IMG/VR virus record: IMGVR_UViG_3300009093_000034
Span: 94,632 to 158,631 of that record
Strand: one strand, 5' to 3'
Length of the DNA: 64,000 nucleotides
From: a virus
The first letter of the stretch is position 1; every line of letters begins with the position of its first letter. The position numbers and the translations under genes were made by a program. Positions 36,812-45,057 of the stretch are shown piece after piece. The notes beneath the pieces were generated by a model. That model saw only the letters and a list, made by a program, of their open reading frames with translations, searched no databases and had not been told where the DNA came from.

Positions 36812-37168
36812 ATGAAAACAATTTCTTTGATTGCTCTAGTTTTTATTATTCTCACAGGATGCACTACTCTCTCAACGGCTACATTCAGAGATAACGTTGG
36901 TGATTTGAAGTTTGAATATCCTGTCCCCAAGTATTGGGGAGCTTCTATGGTTGATGACATCAAGGAAAAATTGGTAGAACTTTCCCATAGAAAAGGATAT
37001 GCTACTTACAAGGTTCTTTCTTGTTCTGAAGGAACTAAGTCAAACATCACAACGTTAGGGCGTCTTGCTGCTGGAGTAGGCGGAATTAATGAAGGATCTC
37101 AAGGTAGAGATCAACCTCGTCCTACTCTAACGAAAGAAGTTATCTATTTGAAAGTAGAATTCAACTAA
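36812..37168 (+). CDS. lipoprotein
   Basis: 118 residues. Signal peptide with lipobox IILTGC (Cys at about 17). The mature part has a helical middle, a further Cys, and a Gly-rich loop (GRLAAGVGGINEG), with a final strand VIYLKVEF. Resembles small bacterial lipoproteins; AGATAACG-type codon use matches the phage. Confidence 0.75.
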   Translation: MKTISLIALVFIILTGCTTLSTATFRDNVGDLKFEYPVPKYWGASMVDDIKEKLVELSHRKGYATYKVLSCSEGTKSNITTLGRLAAGVGGINEGSQGRDQPRPTLTKEVIYLKVEFN

Positions 37169-37170
37169 CT
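37164..37170 (+). promoter_or_regulatory. ACTAACT leaderless promoter
   Basis: ACTAACT, four bases (TTGA), then the ATG at 37175. It overlaps the stop codon of the lipoprotein. Confidence 0.55.
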
Positions 37171-37174
37171 TTGA

Positions 37175-37642
37175 ATGGAACAACTATCAGAATCCTTAGG
37201 CGTCGGCTTCTACAGAGTAGGTCGAATCACCATCCCAGTAAGAATGGCATCACATGCCACAGATCGCCTGGAACAAAGGTTTCCTGGTGTTGAGATCTCC
37301 CAAGTTAAAGAGATATTGAATAAGGGTGTTCAGCAGATCGCCCAACCAAGTGGTCACGTTGAACTTGGGCAATATTTGATCATCGATCAAAATGATGGTG
37401 TGATGTTGCCTATCAAGATTCAGAAGAATGATCGACCTGGGTATGAGAGACAAACCATGGGATTCATCCCAACGGTTATGGATTGGAAACTTCAATCAGA
37501 CTCTGATTACCCTGAAGATCTCTTAGACAAGTACCACTTCTTGAAGAAGATCTACGTAGAAAGTGCTTCACGATGGGAGGTTCCCAATCTGTCGAAGACA
37601 GGAACCTTTAATGGAGAACCTTGTACCATCATCTACGTCTAA
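37175..37642 (+). CDS. hypothetical protein
   Basis: 155 residues. Contains SHATDRLEQRFPGVEISQVKEILNKG (given here as the region 26-50), similar in style to the toxin-like DUF4258/BrnT helix-strand starts, then strands and a C-terminal GTFNGEPCTIIYV. Function uncertain. Leaderless start. Confidence 0.65.
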   Translation: MEQLSESLGVGFYRVGRITIPVRMASHATDRLEQRFPGVEISQVKEILNKGVQQIAQPSGHVELGQYLIIDQNDGVMLPIKIQKNDRPGYERQTMGFIPTVMDWKLQSDSDYPEDLLDKYHFLKKIYVESASRWEVPNLSKTGTFNGEPCTIIYV

Positions 37643-37653
37643 AGGAATTTGAC

Positions 37654-38565
37654 ATGAGTGACACCTTAACACTAGAGATCCTAGTCGGTGCCCCTGCTTC
37701 TGGTAAGTCCACTTACGCAGAAGAAAAACTAAAGACTGAGAAGAACTGGGTGAGGATCAACAAAGATACCTTGAGAACCCAACTTCGTCAGGCCAAGAAA
37801 GATTTTACCGAGCGTGAGCTCAACAGTATTGAAGACATTCACATTGAGGCTGCGCTCAAAGCGGGATCAAGCGTGATCGTTGACGACACCAACTTGAATC
37901 CTTTCCATGTCAAAGATCGTCTACGACCTTTGGGACGGAAGTACGGAGCCAGAGTTCTTGTTAACACTGAGTTTCTTAAGGTTCCTGTGGAAGAACTGAT
38001 TTCTCGAGACAAGAGACGAAAGAACTCTGTTGGTGCAGATGTCATCAACGACATGGTCGACAGGTTCTATGCTACTTGGCTTAGGAACGCCACTCCTTGG
38101 TTGGATACAATCAAGGAAAACAAAGAGAAGACTCCTGTTTATCTCTTTGACTTGGACGGTACCTTGGCCTTCGCTACAGAGCGAGGTTGGTACGAGGACA
38201 AGTTGGCAGGAACGGACACTCCTAACATTCCTGTCATGGGAATCTTGAAGAGTCTTCTTCGCTCTGTGAGAGTCATCTTTGTTTCTGGTCGAGAAGATAA
38301 GTCTTGGCAAGTCACGTGGGATTGGCTCATTAAGCACAGTGAAGTAGGTTTTGACACGTGGGATTCTGGTCAACCTATGCTCTTGATGAGAAAGACGGGT
38401 GACGAGCGTTCTGATGACGTAGTCAAGGCTGAGATCTATAACGAGCAGATCAAGGACAACTTCAATGTTCTTGGGATCTTCGATGATCGACCTAAGGTCG
38501 TTCGAATGTGGAAGTCTCTTGGCTTGTTTGTGTTCGATTGTTACCAATCTGACCAAGAGTTCTAA
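37654..38565 (+). CDS. pseT: polynucleotide kinase/3'-phosphatase
   Basis: 303 residues with an AAAGGA site. Walker A GAPASGKST (12-20) in an N-terminal kinase domain, with RDKRRKN as lid Arg residues, then a C-terminal HAD phosphatase with DLDGT (166-170), SGR (about 212) and FDDR (about 282). This is the T4 Pnkp layout: it phosphorylates 5'-OH RNA and removes 3'-phosphates or 2',3'-cyclic phosphates. It repairs tRNAs cut by host anticodon nucleases together with RNA ligase; two ligases are encoded at 51001 and 61306. Confidence 0.93.
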   Translation: MSDTLTLEILVGAPASGKSTYAEEKLKTEKNWVRINKDTLRTQLRQAKKDFTERELNSIEDIHIEAALKAGSSVIVDDTNLNPFHVKDRLRPLGRKYGARVLVNTEFLKVPVEELISRDKRRKNSVGADVINDMVDRFYATWLRNATPWLDTIKENKEKTPVYLFDLDGTLAFATERGWYEDKLAGTDTPNIPVMGILKSLLRSVRVIFVSGREDKSWQVTWDWLIKHSEVGFDTWDSGQPMLLMRKTGDERSDDVVKAEIYNEQIKDNFNVLGIFDDRPKVVRMWKSLGLFVFDCYQSDQEF

Positions 38566-38570
38566 GATCT

Positions 38571-38577
38571 ACTAATT
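38571..38577 (+). promoter_or_regulatory. ACTAATT promoter-like motif
   Basis: ACTAATT followed by AAGAGG and the ATG at 38593. Confidence 0.5.
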
Positions 38578-38592
38578 TCTTAAGAGGTTTTT

Positions 38593-38802
38593 ATGGATGA
38601 TCTTGTAACAATTTTAGGCGTCTATCTAGGCGAAACAGAAACTGATTCTGACGTGATAGAAGTCGGAAGAATGGTTGGTCAAGCTTTAGGCGAAGCAGCC
38701 AACGATGTTGAAGCTAATGCTACTTGGGCCAAAGTTTTTTCAGCTCTCAAAGATGGTTTTGAAGAAACTTTCAAGGGAAATACAAGACCTTTACCTTATT
38801 AA
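38593..38802 (+). CDS. hypothetical small protein
   Basis: 69 residues, AAGAGG site. Acidic and helical with a repeated pattern V-x-x-L-G-V/Q-x-L-G-E. Ends RPLPY. Unrecognised. Confidence 0.6.
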   Translation: MDDLVTILGVYLGETETDSDVIEVGRMVGQALGEAANDVEANATWAKVFSALKDGFEETFKGNTRPLPY

Positions 38803-38883
38803 AATTTATGTAGTGAGATCCGTGAAACACTACGAGAAATAAGAGCACGTGAAGGCTGACTAAGAGAAGAGATCAGCCAATAT

Positions 38884-38971
38884 AGAGTAGAGAACCCGGA
38901 TGGTCTGGGGTCTGCCTGCTAAGCAGAACGTACGTGAAACATCGTATGGAATTCGATTTTCCCCTACTCTG
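38884..38971 (+). tRNA. tRNA-Ser(GCT)
   Basis: Class II: acceptor AGAGTAG/CTACTCT (identical to tRNA-Ser(GGA)), anticodon stem TCTGC/GCAGA with loop CTGCTAA, variable arm ACGTACG-based, T-loop TTCGATT. Confidence 0.92.
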
Positions 38972-39090
38972 AAAAGCCCCCGATCAGGGATCGAAGATGT
39001 CCTACGCCTCTCGAAGAAGCGCACCAATGGATCTGGAACGTAGGTCAGCGGTTGTCTCACCCCAACAGGATATTTGAGAAAGGGTGGTTT

Positions 39091-39175
39091 GGATGAGTAT
39101 GTTAGCGGCAATACGACCTGTTTCGAAAGCAGGCTCTTCCGAAAGGAAGCGTGAGTTCGAGTCTCACCTCATCCG
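39091..39175 (+). tRNA. tRNA-Ser(CGA)
   Basis: Class II: acceptor GGATGAG/CTCATCC, anticodon stem CCTGT/GCAGG with loop TTCGAAA, variable arm CTTCC-GAAA-GGAAG, T-loop TTCGAGT. Confidence 0.93.
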
Positions 39176-39181
39176 TCCTTT

Positions 39182-39188
39182 ACTAATT
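39182..39188 (+). promoter_or_regulatory. ACTAATT leaderless promoter
   Basis: ACTAATT, four bases (GTTC), then the ATG at 39193. The nine bases TAATTGTTC are identical to those before the ATG at 6477. Confidence 0.65.
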
Positions 39189-39192
39189 GTTC

Positions 39193-39597
39193 ATGAAGAT
39201 CATCAACTACGTTATCATCGCAGCTGACCAGGACTTTCCTTTCGGTCAGGAACAACTCGATTGGGTTACCCTACAGATCAAAGAGATGAAGGCCAAGAGC
39301 ATCGTTTCTGTCACTGAGGTTGGTGAAGATGACGTGGCTACTTACGTAGCACAAAAACTTGGAATGGGATGCCTTAAGATTCCTCCTCAACCTTATCACC
39401 CTGATGAAGGTTACTATGAGGATGCTAACCAGCCAACTCAAGAACAGTTGATTGCTAAGACTGCTCAAGCAGTCATCACTCTTGGTCAAGGCGAACTTGT
39501 TCAAGAGATGAAGAGAATCGCTGGAAACCAGTGGTTGACTCTCGTAGAGTTCAGAAACGCTCTTCTTGATGCTTTCGATGCAGGGTTTGATATCTAA
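39193..39597 (+). CDS. hypothetical protein
   Basis: 134 residues from the ATG at 39193 (a TTG six bases earlier lies in the promoter motif). The N-terminus (KIINYVIIAAD...SIVSVTEVGEDDVATYVAQKLG) reads like a Rossmann-type alpha/beta start, reminiscent of SLOG or TIR-like nucleotide-binding folds, but no signature is complete. Confidence 0.6.
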   Translation: MKIINYVIIAADQDFPFGQEQLDWVTLQIKEMKAKSIVSVTEVGEDDVATYVAQKLGMGCLKIPPQPYHPDEGYYEDANQPTQEQLIAKTAQAVITLGQGELVQEMKRIAGNQWLTLVEFRNALLDAFDAGFDI

Positions 39598-39606
39598 GTA
39601 AATTTT

Positions 39607-39704
39607 GGCTCGGGTGCCTTGACGGTGCAGGGAGATCGCGTGAAAACGATCTGCGGCTGACAAATGGTAGGCCCGTTTAGACGTTCGACTCGTTCACCGA
39701 GCCT
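39607..39704 (+). tRNA. class II tRNA with eight-base anticodon loop
   Basis: Acceptor GGCTCGG/CCGAGCC, anticodon stem GATCG/CGATC closing loop CGTGAAAA, a variable region of about 28 bases and T-arm GACG-TTCGACT-CGTT. Anticodon could be TGA (Ser) or GAA (Phe). 98 bases, the longest uninterrupted tRNA here. Confidence 0.6.
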
Positions 39705-39719
39705 CCATTTCTCTCTTCC

Positions 39720-39726
39720 ACTAATT
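39720..39726 (+). promoter_or_regulatory. ACTAATT promoter-like motif
   Basis: ACTAATT followed by AGAGGAAGAG and the ATG at 39743. Confidence 0.5.
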
Positions 39727-39742
39727 AAGAAAGAGGAAGAGA

Positions 39743-40192
39743 ATGCTTTTCAAAAACCCTGATTTTGGTCATGATACCAGAGTAACCTTCAACCCAACAA
39801 CGTTGCTGGGTTCTGCTATCACAGCTCAAAAGGCTATCTTTACAGCTTACTACAACGCAACTGTATCTTGGTTAGGTTTGTCCTCTCCTCCTGCTTCAAC
39901 TGTGTTCTTTCCTGGTGGCGGTCAAGTTCTTGGAGATTTCATCCAAGCTACTAACAGCCCTGGAAATTGGAACCCAGCCTTGGGTCCTCAGGGTGCTTTC
40001 ACTAAGTACCAAGCTGCCTTGTTGACCAACATCTTGGAGATCATCAACAACTTGACTAGCATGCTAGCCTTTGTAACGTTGGCTCCAACCACGGCTTCCT
40101 TTAGGTACGATACTTGGTTAGTTTGGAACACCTATGCTAACCAGTCTGTACCTTCAGCTGGAGATCTTCTAACCATCAAGGACCCTACTTAA
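39743..40192 (+). CDS. hypothetical protein, possibly virion
   Basis: 149 residues, AGAGGAAGAG site. Low in charge, rich in Thr/Ala/Asn/Pro/aromatics (TVFFPGGGQVLGDFIQATNSPG), a composition common in phage structural proteins. No signal peptide. Family not recognised. Confidence 0.6.
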   Translation: MLFKNPDFGHDTRVTFNPTTLLGSAITAQKAIFTAYYNATVSWLGLSSPPASTVFFPGGGQVLGDFIQATNSPGNWNPALGPQGAFTKYQAALLTNILEIINNLTSMLAFVTLAPTTASFRYDTWLVWNTYANQSVPSAGDLLTIKDPT

Positions 40193-40204
40193 CAGTAGGA
40201 TGAT

Positions 40205-40498
40205 ATGGTGAAACTAAAAGATCTCGAGCCTAGATACTTTGGCTTAGATGACACAGGACGAACGGTAGGTTTGACCTTTCTTTGTCCACATTGTCTTAAA
40301 GAACGATTGGGCGTGTTCTTTCATGAGAGAGGACAAGAAGCTGTACAGGACAGCTACATCAAGGCCCATTCTCCTGGAACAAACCATATCTGGACAAAAA
40401 CAGGTATGAGCTTTGACAACCTAACGTTGGAACCTTCCATTGACGCAAGCGCTACAGGTCATTGGCATGGTTTTATACTAAATGGTGAGATCAAGTAA
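40205..40498 (+). CDS. DUF6527-like protein
   Basis: 97 residues. LEPRYFG near the N-terminus, a CPHC pair (about 29-32), W-T-K-T-G-M-S-F-D-N-L-T-L-E-P-S-I and a final GHWHGFILNGEI. This matches the DUF6527 pattern, a small zinc-binding protein of unknown function found near phage and mobile genes. Confidence 0.8.
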   Translation: MVKLKDLEPRYFGLDDTGRTVGLTFLCPHCLKERLGVFFHERGQEAVQDSYIKAHSPGTNHIWTKTGMSFDNLTLEPSIDASATGHWHGFILNGEIK

Positions 40499-40500
40499 AC

Positions 40501-40572
40501 GATCGTGTAGTGTAACGGATAGCACAAGACCCTGCGAAGGTCTTAATCCCGGTTCGAATCCGGGCATGATCA
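40501..40572 (+). tRNA. tRNA-Arg(GCG)
   Basis: Acceptor GATCGTG/CATGATC, anticodon stem AGACC/GGTCT with loop CTGCGAA, T-loop TTCGAAT. Confidence 0.92.
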
Positions 40573-40573
40573 T

Positions 40574-40695
40574 ATTGACGCGTCGGTGATAGGGAATACA
40601 TCGGATAACTTTCTGCTTTCGGGCAGGAATATAAGGTTCAAACCCTTAAAGCCATCGAAAGGTGGTTACAATTCCCTCCAAGTAAAACCGTCAAT
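40574..40695 (+). ncRNA. end-paired RNA containing tRNA-like arms
   Basis: Closing stem ATTGACG/CGTCAAT and a second stem GGGAAT/ATTCCC bring the ends together. Inside are a TTCTGC-TTTCGG-GCAGGAA hairpin and a perfect T-arm TAAGG-TTCAAAC-CCTTA. A paired-end rod plus a tRNA-like module is the architecture of bacterial Y RNA (YrlA), the partner of Ro60 proteins, and a Ro60 homologue is encoded at 57690. It may instead be a tRNA with large insertions. Confidence 0.5.
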
Positions 40696-40699
40696 TCAT

Positions 40700-40771
40700 G
40701 CGATAGTAGTTCAACGGTGGAACACCTCATTGCCAATGAGGAGGCCGCGGGATCATCACCCGCCTATCGCT
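40700..40771 (+). tRNA. tRNA-Gly(GCC)
   Basis: Acceptor GCGATAG/CTATCGC, anticodon stem CCTCA/TGAGG with loop TTGCCAA, T-arm GCGGG/CCCGC with non-canonical loop ATCATCA. Confidence 0.85.
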
Positions 40772-40785
40772 TTGTCGTTAGGAAA

Positions 40786-41199
40786 ATGCAACACCTTACA
40801 AACGTTCCCTCACACGGTTCTCTTAAAGAGCTCGCCAAAGCTGTTGGCGATTTACGTTACGATGCTCTAGAGGACTTTCTCTACGAACTCCAGCAAAAAC
40901 TTTATAATGACTCACGCGCTGACCAACTACGAGGCCGTTCAAAGTTGTCTCAAAGTTTGGCTAACTCTGCCGATATGCTTGCGTACGTGAGAACTCATGT
41001 CTCCACAGCTTGGAAGATCTCAGCTCCCTTTATGAATGAAAAAGTCTCTAAGAAAGAAAGAGAGACAGACCAACTTTTTGAAAAGTTGGGTGAGCTTCTT
41101 GAACAGGCTAAAGAAGTCCAACTTTCAGAGTCCTTCTGGAAGAAGCTCTGGAAAGATAGAAGGAAAGAGGCAAAAGAACATGCCAGAAAACATCTCTAA
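40786..41199 (+). CDS. hypothetical helical protein
   Basis: 137 residues from the ATG at 40786; upstream in-frame codons lie in tRNA-Gly. All-alpha, strongly charged, ending in a Lys/Arg-rich helix (WKKLWKDRRKEAKEHARKHL). Overlaps the next gene by 20 bases. Unrecognised. Confidence 0.6.
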   Translation: MQHLTNVPSHGSLKELAKAVGDLRYDALEDFLYELQQKLYNDSRADQLRGRSKLSQSLANSADMLAYVRTHVSTAWKISAPFMNEKVSKKERETDQLFEKLGELLEQAKEVQLSESFWKKLWKDRRKEAKEHARKHL

Positions 41200-41401
41200 A
41201 GATCTGTTGGTCATAGCTAAGGCTTGTAGATTGGCCAACGAGTTTGACTCAGTTCCAAGTCTTGAAGACTACGAGGAATCTTCATCGTATGATCCTCAAG
41301 ACGAACTAGCCAAGTTAGCTATTGAGAAGTACCATTGGTACAGTTACTCGGACATGCCTGGTATATTATTACATTACATCGAGACAAACATCCATGAGTG
41401 A
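41180..41401 (+). CDS. hypothetical protein
   Basis: 73 residues from the ATG at 41180 (GGAAAGAGG upstream). Helical, acidic, with a YHWYSYSDMPG aromatic stretch. Overlaps genes on both sides, so it is coupled to its neighbours. Confidence 0.6.
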   Translation: MPENISKDLLVIAKACRLANEFDSVPSLEDYEESSSYDPQDELAKLAIEKYHWYSYSDMPGILLHYIETNIHE

Positions 41402-41630
41402 CGAAATTAAAGTGATCAAGAAGATCGAACCAAACAGAACAACACCTCCTAGGTTTTGGAACAAGATCGCTGCGTCTGTGGCTTTAACAGTGATTGGCGT
41501 GATCGAGTTGATCTTCTCAACAAAGTTGGGTTGGTTGGCATTGGTATTAGGTTTGACTAACATCGCAGTTGCCTTAGTGGTTTTAACCTTGGGAATACTG
41601 GAGAATAATAGAAATGTCAAGAAGCACTGA
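41394..41630 (+). CDS. two-TM membrane protein
   Basis: 78 residues from the ATG at 41394. Charged N-terminus, then two hydrophobic helices (about 27-44 and 48-68) and a basic tail. Small phage membrane protein of unknown role. Confidence 0.65.
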   Translation: MSDEIKVIKKIEPNRTTPPRFWNKIAASVALTVIGVIELIFSTKLGWLALVLGLTNIAVALVVLTLGILENNRNVKKH

Positions 41631-42087
41631 ACGATTTGTGTTCGTCATTGATACGGACAAGTACGCAGGTAACTTTGAACGAGAGACCTGTGCTTTTGTC
41701 ACTGGTCAAGTAGGTGAGTGTGGAGTGGGAGATGAAGAAGCAGATCTCTTTGAGCAAGCTGCTTCTCTCGGCATGGTTTCAGAAGATATTCAAGAAGAGA
41801 TCGAAGACAAGATACTTCAAGTAGATGACGAAGGAACTTTCAGACCTACTCAGATCTGGTCAACTCCTTCTGCTCATGTTGATGAGTCTGGAGCTCCCTA
41901 CAACTCTGTGGGTATCTTCTTTGAAGAACAGCCTTCTCCAAAACTCGTTGGATTTATGAAGAAAAGAGCTCAAGAGTATTGTAACCCAGGATCTTCTTAT
42001 CTTTCTGACTATCAAAAGTATGAGATCACAGGTTTTAGACTCTTAAGAGAAGTCACGACTGTGACAGAAGAAGAACTCAGCATCTAA
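41614..42087 (+). CDS. hypothetical protein
   Basis: 157 residues overlapping the membrane gene by 17 bases. Starts with a strand (FVFVIDTD), has a CGVGDEEADLFEQAA helix and an acidic C-terminus. No recognised motif. Confidence 0.65.
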   Translation: MSRSTERFVFVIDTDKYAGNFERETCAFVTGQVGECGVGDEEADLFEQAASLGMVSEDIQEEIEDKILQVDDEGTFRPTQIWSTPSAHVDESGAPYNSVGIFFEEQPSPKLVGFMKKRAQEYCNPGSSYLSDYQKYEITGFRLLREVTTVTEEELSI

Positions 42088-42088
42088 C

Positions 42089-42271
42089 ATGGAAAAGATC
42101 ACTATTAAAGTAAATCTCGATGAAGAGATGATGTTCATTCACAGACAGAATGGAGCATCTCTATTTTATGGAAATTTCTGGGATGTAGGAAAAAATCCTC
42201 AATTCTTCAAAGAGTTATTTGAAGATCTGGATTTTTCTGTAGAAGTTATCGAAACAAAGGAATCAATCTAA
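42089..42271 (+). CDS. hypothetical small protein
   Basis: 60 residues, one base after the previous stop. Two strands, an aromatic loop and an acidic helix (FFKELFEDLDF). Unrecognised. Confidence 0.6.
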   Translation: MEKITIKVNLDEEMMFIHRQNGASLFYGNFWDVGKNPQFFKELFEDLDFSVEVIETKESI

Positions 42272-42272
42272 A

Positions 42273-43292
42273 ATGGATATCAAGATCATCGGTTGTGGCG
42301 GAGCTTTCTCCGAAGACGGTTATTTATTTCACCAGTCTTTTTTGATCAGTGAAGGTGGAGAGAACCTTCTATTTGATATGGGCAAGGACGTTTGGCCTTG
42401 GGCTATGAAGAAGCAAGGCTTGGGTGTTAATGACATCCATCAGGTCTTGATCACTCACCGTCATGACGATCACATCGGTTCATTGGGAACTTTTGGTCTC
42501 AAGAGATACAATTGGTTTGAGAAACCTATTCACTGGAAAGACTCAAAGAGAGATTACGCTCCTACCCTGATTTACTCCATGGACCTTCAAGATGGTCTTT
42601 GGGAGTCTCTTAGAGGTAACCTTGAAACCAATGAAGGTTTCGTAGGTTCTTTGGAAACGTTCTTCAAGTTGAAGCCTATCAAGGAAAACGAGCACTGGGA
42701 TTTCCACGGTTGGGATCTTCAATTGGTTCGCCAAGTCCATGTCATGGCCGGAAACTCTTTGATGAGTACTCATGGTTTGTTCCTGGAGAAGGGTGATCAC
42801 AGAATCTTCCTGACCGGTGACTGTCAGTTCTTCCAGCCCAAACAGGTTATCTGGTTCTACAACCGAGCTACCTTCATCATCACAGACAACGAAACTGTAG
42901 GATCCAACTTCCTTTTCCAAGAAGGAACTGAAGTCTACGACGTAACCATCGATGGAAAGAAGGTTACCAAGCTTTGGCCTACTCTTCTTGAAGACCCTGA
43001 TGGAATGAAGGTCATGGAACTAATGGCCCAGGATTTCACTCCCTACAAGTGGGAAGTCTTGAAATTCTCTTCAGGTGTTCACTCGACCTATCCTGAATTG
43101 GCAGGTTATCCTTCCGCCAATGCTACAAGGCTTGCTCCTGAGATCAAGAAAAAGATGCACCTTTCTCACTATGGTGACCACGTTCCTCAGAACAAGGATG
43201 CCTTTGGCAATGATCTTGACTGGGAAGCTCAAGCTAAGAAAGACGGCTTTGCTGGATTCGTCAAGCCTGGACAGGTCTTTCATTTCGAGTAA
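42273..43292 (+). CDS. metallo-beta-lactamase-fold hydrolase (tRNase Z-like or Apyc1-like)
   Basis: 339 residues. T-H-R-H-D-D-H-I-G-S (about 61-70) is the HxHxDH zinc motif; further ligands are likely in LTGD (about 173-176) and LSHYGDH near the C-terminus. The N-terminus I-K-I-I-G-C-G-G-A-F-S matches tRNase Z and related phosphodiesterases. Roles to weigh: tRNA 3' processing, attractive because none of the tRNAs here encodes CCA, or cleavage of cyclic nucleotide defence signals. The sequence does not decide. Confidence 0.8.
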   Translation: MDIKIIGCGGAFSEDGYLFHQSFLISEGGENLLFDMGKDVWPWAMKKQGLGVNDIHQVLITHRHDDHIGSLGTFGLKRYNWFEKPIHWKDSKRDYAPTLIYSMDLQDGLWESLRGNLETNEGFVGSLETFFKLKPIKENEHWDFHGWDLQLVRQVHVMAGNSLMSTHGLFLEKGDHRIFLTGDCQFFQPKQVIWFYNRATFIITDNETVGSNFLFQEGTEVYDVTIDGKKVTKLWPTLLEDPDGMKVMELMAQDFTPYKWEVLKFSSGVHSTYPELAGYPSANATRLAPEIKKKMHLSHYGDHVPQNKDAFGNDLDWEAQAKKDGFAGFVKPGQVFHFE

Positions 43293-43295
43293 GCT

Positions 43296-43535
43296 ATGAA
43301 GTTCTTAGAGTTTACGGATGAACAAAAGAAATTACTGAATCTTCCTTCTTACATTCCTGAAATTTATGGAAGAAGAACAATCAAACTTCCAAAAAATCAG
43401 ACAATTCTATATTGTGATGATTGTAATGAACTAGCTGAAGGTTTTGAACTCTATGGAGAAGAGAGTTACGTTTTTCCATGGTGTTCATATCATGACCCTG
43501 ATTGGGATAACAATGGGAGTGCTTGTGGTGGATAA
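43296..43535 (+). CDS. hypothetical small zinc-type protein
   Basis: 79 residues, three bases after the MBL stop. A helix-turn start, then CDDCNELAEG and WCSYHDPDWDNN: a likely zinc-binding Cys/His set. Unknown function. Confidence 0.6.
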   Translation: MKFLEFTDEQKKLLNLPSYIPEIYGRRTIKLPKNQTILYCDDCNELAEGFELYGEESYVFPWCSYHDPDWDNNGSACGG

Positions 43536-44316
43536 GAAACTTAAGATCCAAAAGATCTCAACCAGAGTTCAAATGACTAGTTTAGTTGCTATTCTTGGAG
43601 AACCTCCAGTTTCTTTTGGAAACTATTGTTCTGTCAAAGAAGGCTATCTAGTCAACATGTGGGCCGAGAATCTTGAAGCTCTTCAAGAACAACTTGGAGA
43701 CAAGATGGAAGCCTACAAGATTGGCAATAACTACTATTGGGTGATGGATCCAAGAATTCCAAAAGACTATCTTCATGAGAAACCTTGCTTTACTGGAAGT
43801 GGTTACTCTATCACTAAGAAACTACGAACCTTAGCTGCTAAGCTTTCGTGGGAACATAACCATGGACCTTGGCCTGAGGACTATTGTGGTTGTAAAGATG
43901 ATCGAGAGTTTTTTGAGAAAGACCCTGAAGTTAATGTCACCTTTCCTCCTTACATGATCGAGATCTCTTGTCCAATTTGTGGAGAAGTTTGGGCCAAAGG
44001 TGAGATTGGAAAACCTCTTCCTTGGAAAGACAAGGAGTACTTTGCCGGACTTCCTGATGATTCAGAACCTCCTATCATCATGGTTGGTTACAAGTTCAAT
44101 CACAAACCAGAGTCTCTTGGAGTTACCTTCTCTAATGTAGAAGAAGATGATTTGGAAGTTGAGTATAGTTCAGAGACTGAGATGCTTATTGCTCCACAAT
44201 TTTTGTCTACGGAACCTTTGGATTTAAGTTTAATAGGAACACAAAATCCAAATTTAACCCCAGGAACACACAGGTTAAAGTTTACTACAACAGATTCCAA
44301 AGAAGAAAAGATCTGA
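43513..44316 (+). CDS. hypothetical protein with CxxC zinc site
   Basis: 267 residues from the ATG at 43513 (a GTG at 43528 is possible), overlapping the previous gene by 23 bases. CGCKDD and ISCPICGEVW (about 155) are probable zinc ligands. The C-terminal 80 residues are Thr/Ser/Pro-rich strands. No known family. Confidence 0.65.
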   Translation: MGVLVVDKKLKIQKISTRVQMTSLVAILGEPPVSFGNYCSVKEGYLVNMWAENLEALQEQLGDKMEAYKIGNNYYWVMDPRIPKDYLHEKPCFTGSGYSITKKLRTLAAKLSWEHNHGPWPEDYCGCKDDREFFEKDPEVNVTFPPYMIEISCPICGEVWAKGEIGKPLPWKDKEYFAGLPDDSEPPIIMVGYKFNHKPESLGVTFSNVEEDDLEVEYSSETEMLIAPQFLSTEPLDLSLIGTQNPNLTPGTHRLKFTTTDSKEEKI

Positions 44317-44322
44317 GATATT
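44314..44322 (+). promoter_or_regulatory. TGAGATATT promoter-like motif
   Basis: Overlaps the stop codon of the upstream gene and precedes the ATG at 44345, with AAAGAGG between. Confidence 0.65.
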
Positions 44323-44344
44323 GTATCTTGTAAAGAGGTACAAG

Positions 44345-45046
44345 ATGTCCGTCATTGAGAAGACCAAAAGAGCCAACTCATTGCCCTACAACCTTATCCC
44401 GTTGACGGATGTGGTTCTCGGTGGCGGAAAAGGTTGGAACCACCAGAAGTTTTGCGTATTCTGCGGTGGAACCATTCAGTTCCCTCGTGGTGGAGAACCC
44501 TTGGGTTTTTGTTGCAGGGCTAGTCGAACTCTCGGAGAGATGAGAGCTAATCTGAAGGTGAACAAGAACTTCGACGACATCAAGACCTTCGTTGAAGCTA
44601 ATCGGAAGTTCTACATTGTCTTCACAGGGAAGAAGAACCACACGATTGTTCATACCCCTGAAGAACTCGCCGCTCTGATCGCCAACAAAGAAGCTTTGCA
44701 GGCAGAACGTGCTCGCCTCGACAAGATCGAAGCTGAAAAGCGTGCCGCTGAACGTAAAGTTTGGGAAGAAGAATGGCGTCTCAAGAAGATCGAGATGGAT
44801 CGTTTGGAAAAACTTCGTCTCGGGAAGTCTGGAGAAACCTTGGGGAACTCTTCTCTGAGGGAGATGGTCGATCACTTGATCTATCTGGCCAACTACACTC
44901 CGGAGTACTACGAAGATTATCCGGAAACGACTTGGAAAGAAGTTGTTCAACTGAAGGAGCTCACCAGCTACATTCAGAACAACTACGAGACCTTGATAGA
45001 GAAAGAGATTCGTAACAGAGAGTATCAAGCTTCTCTGGACGAGTAA
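44345..45046 (+). CDS. zinc-finger and coiled-coil protein
   Basis: 233 residues from the ATG at 44345. A Cys set (FCVFCGG...GFCCRAS, about 34-55) likely binds zinc, followed by a long charged helix (about 115-165, Arg/Glu/Lys heptads). Codon use has more CGT and TCC than neighbours. A nucleic-acid or protein scaffold role is possible. Confidence 0.65.
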   Translation: MSVIEKTKRANSLPYNLIPLTDVVLGGGKGWNHQKFCVFCGGTIQFPRGGEPLGFCCRASRTLGEMRANLKVNKNFDDIKTFVEANRKFYIVFTGKKNHTIVHTPEELAALIANKEALQAERARLDKIEAEKRAAERKVWEEEWRLKKIEMDRLEKLRLGKSGETLGNSSLREMVDHLIYLANYTPEYYEDYPETTWKEVVQLKELTSYIQNNYETLIEKEIRNREYQASLDE

Positions 45047-45057
45047 GGAATTACTGA

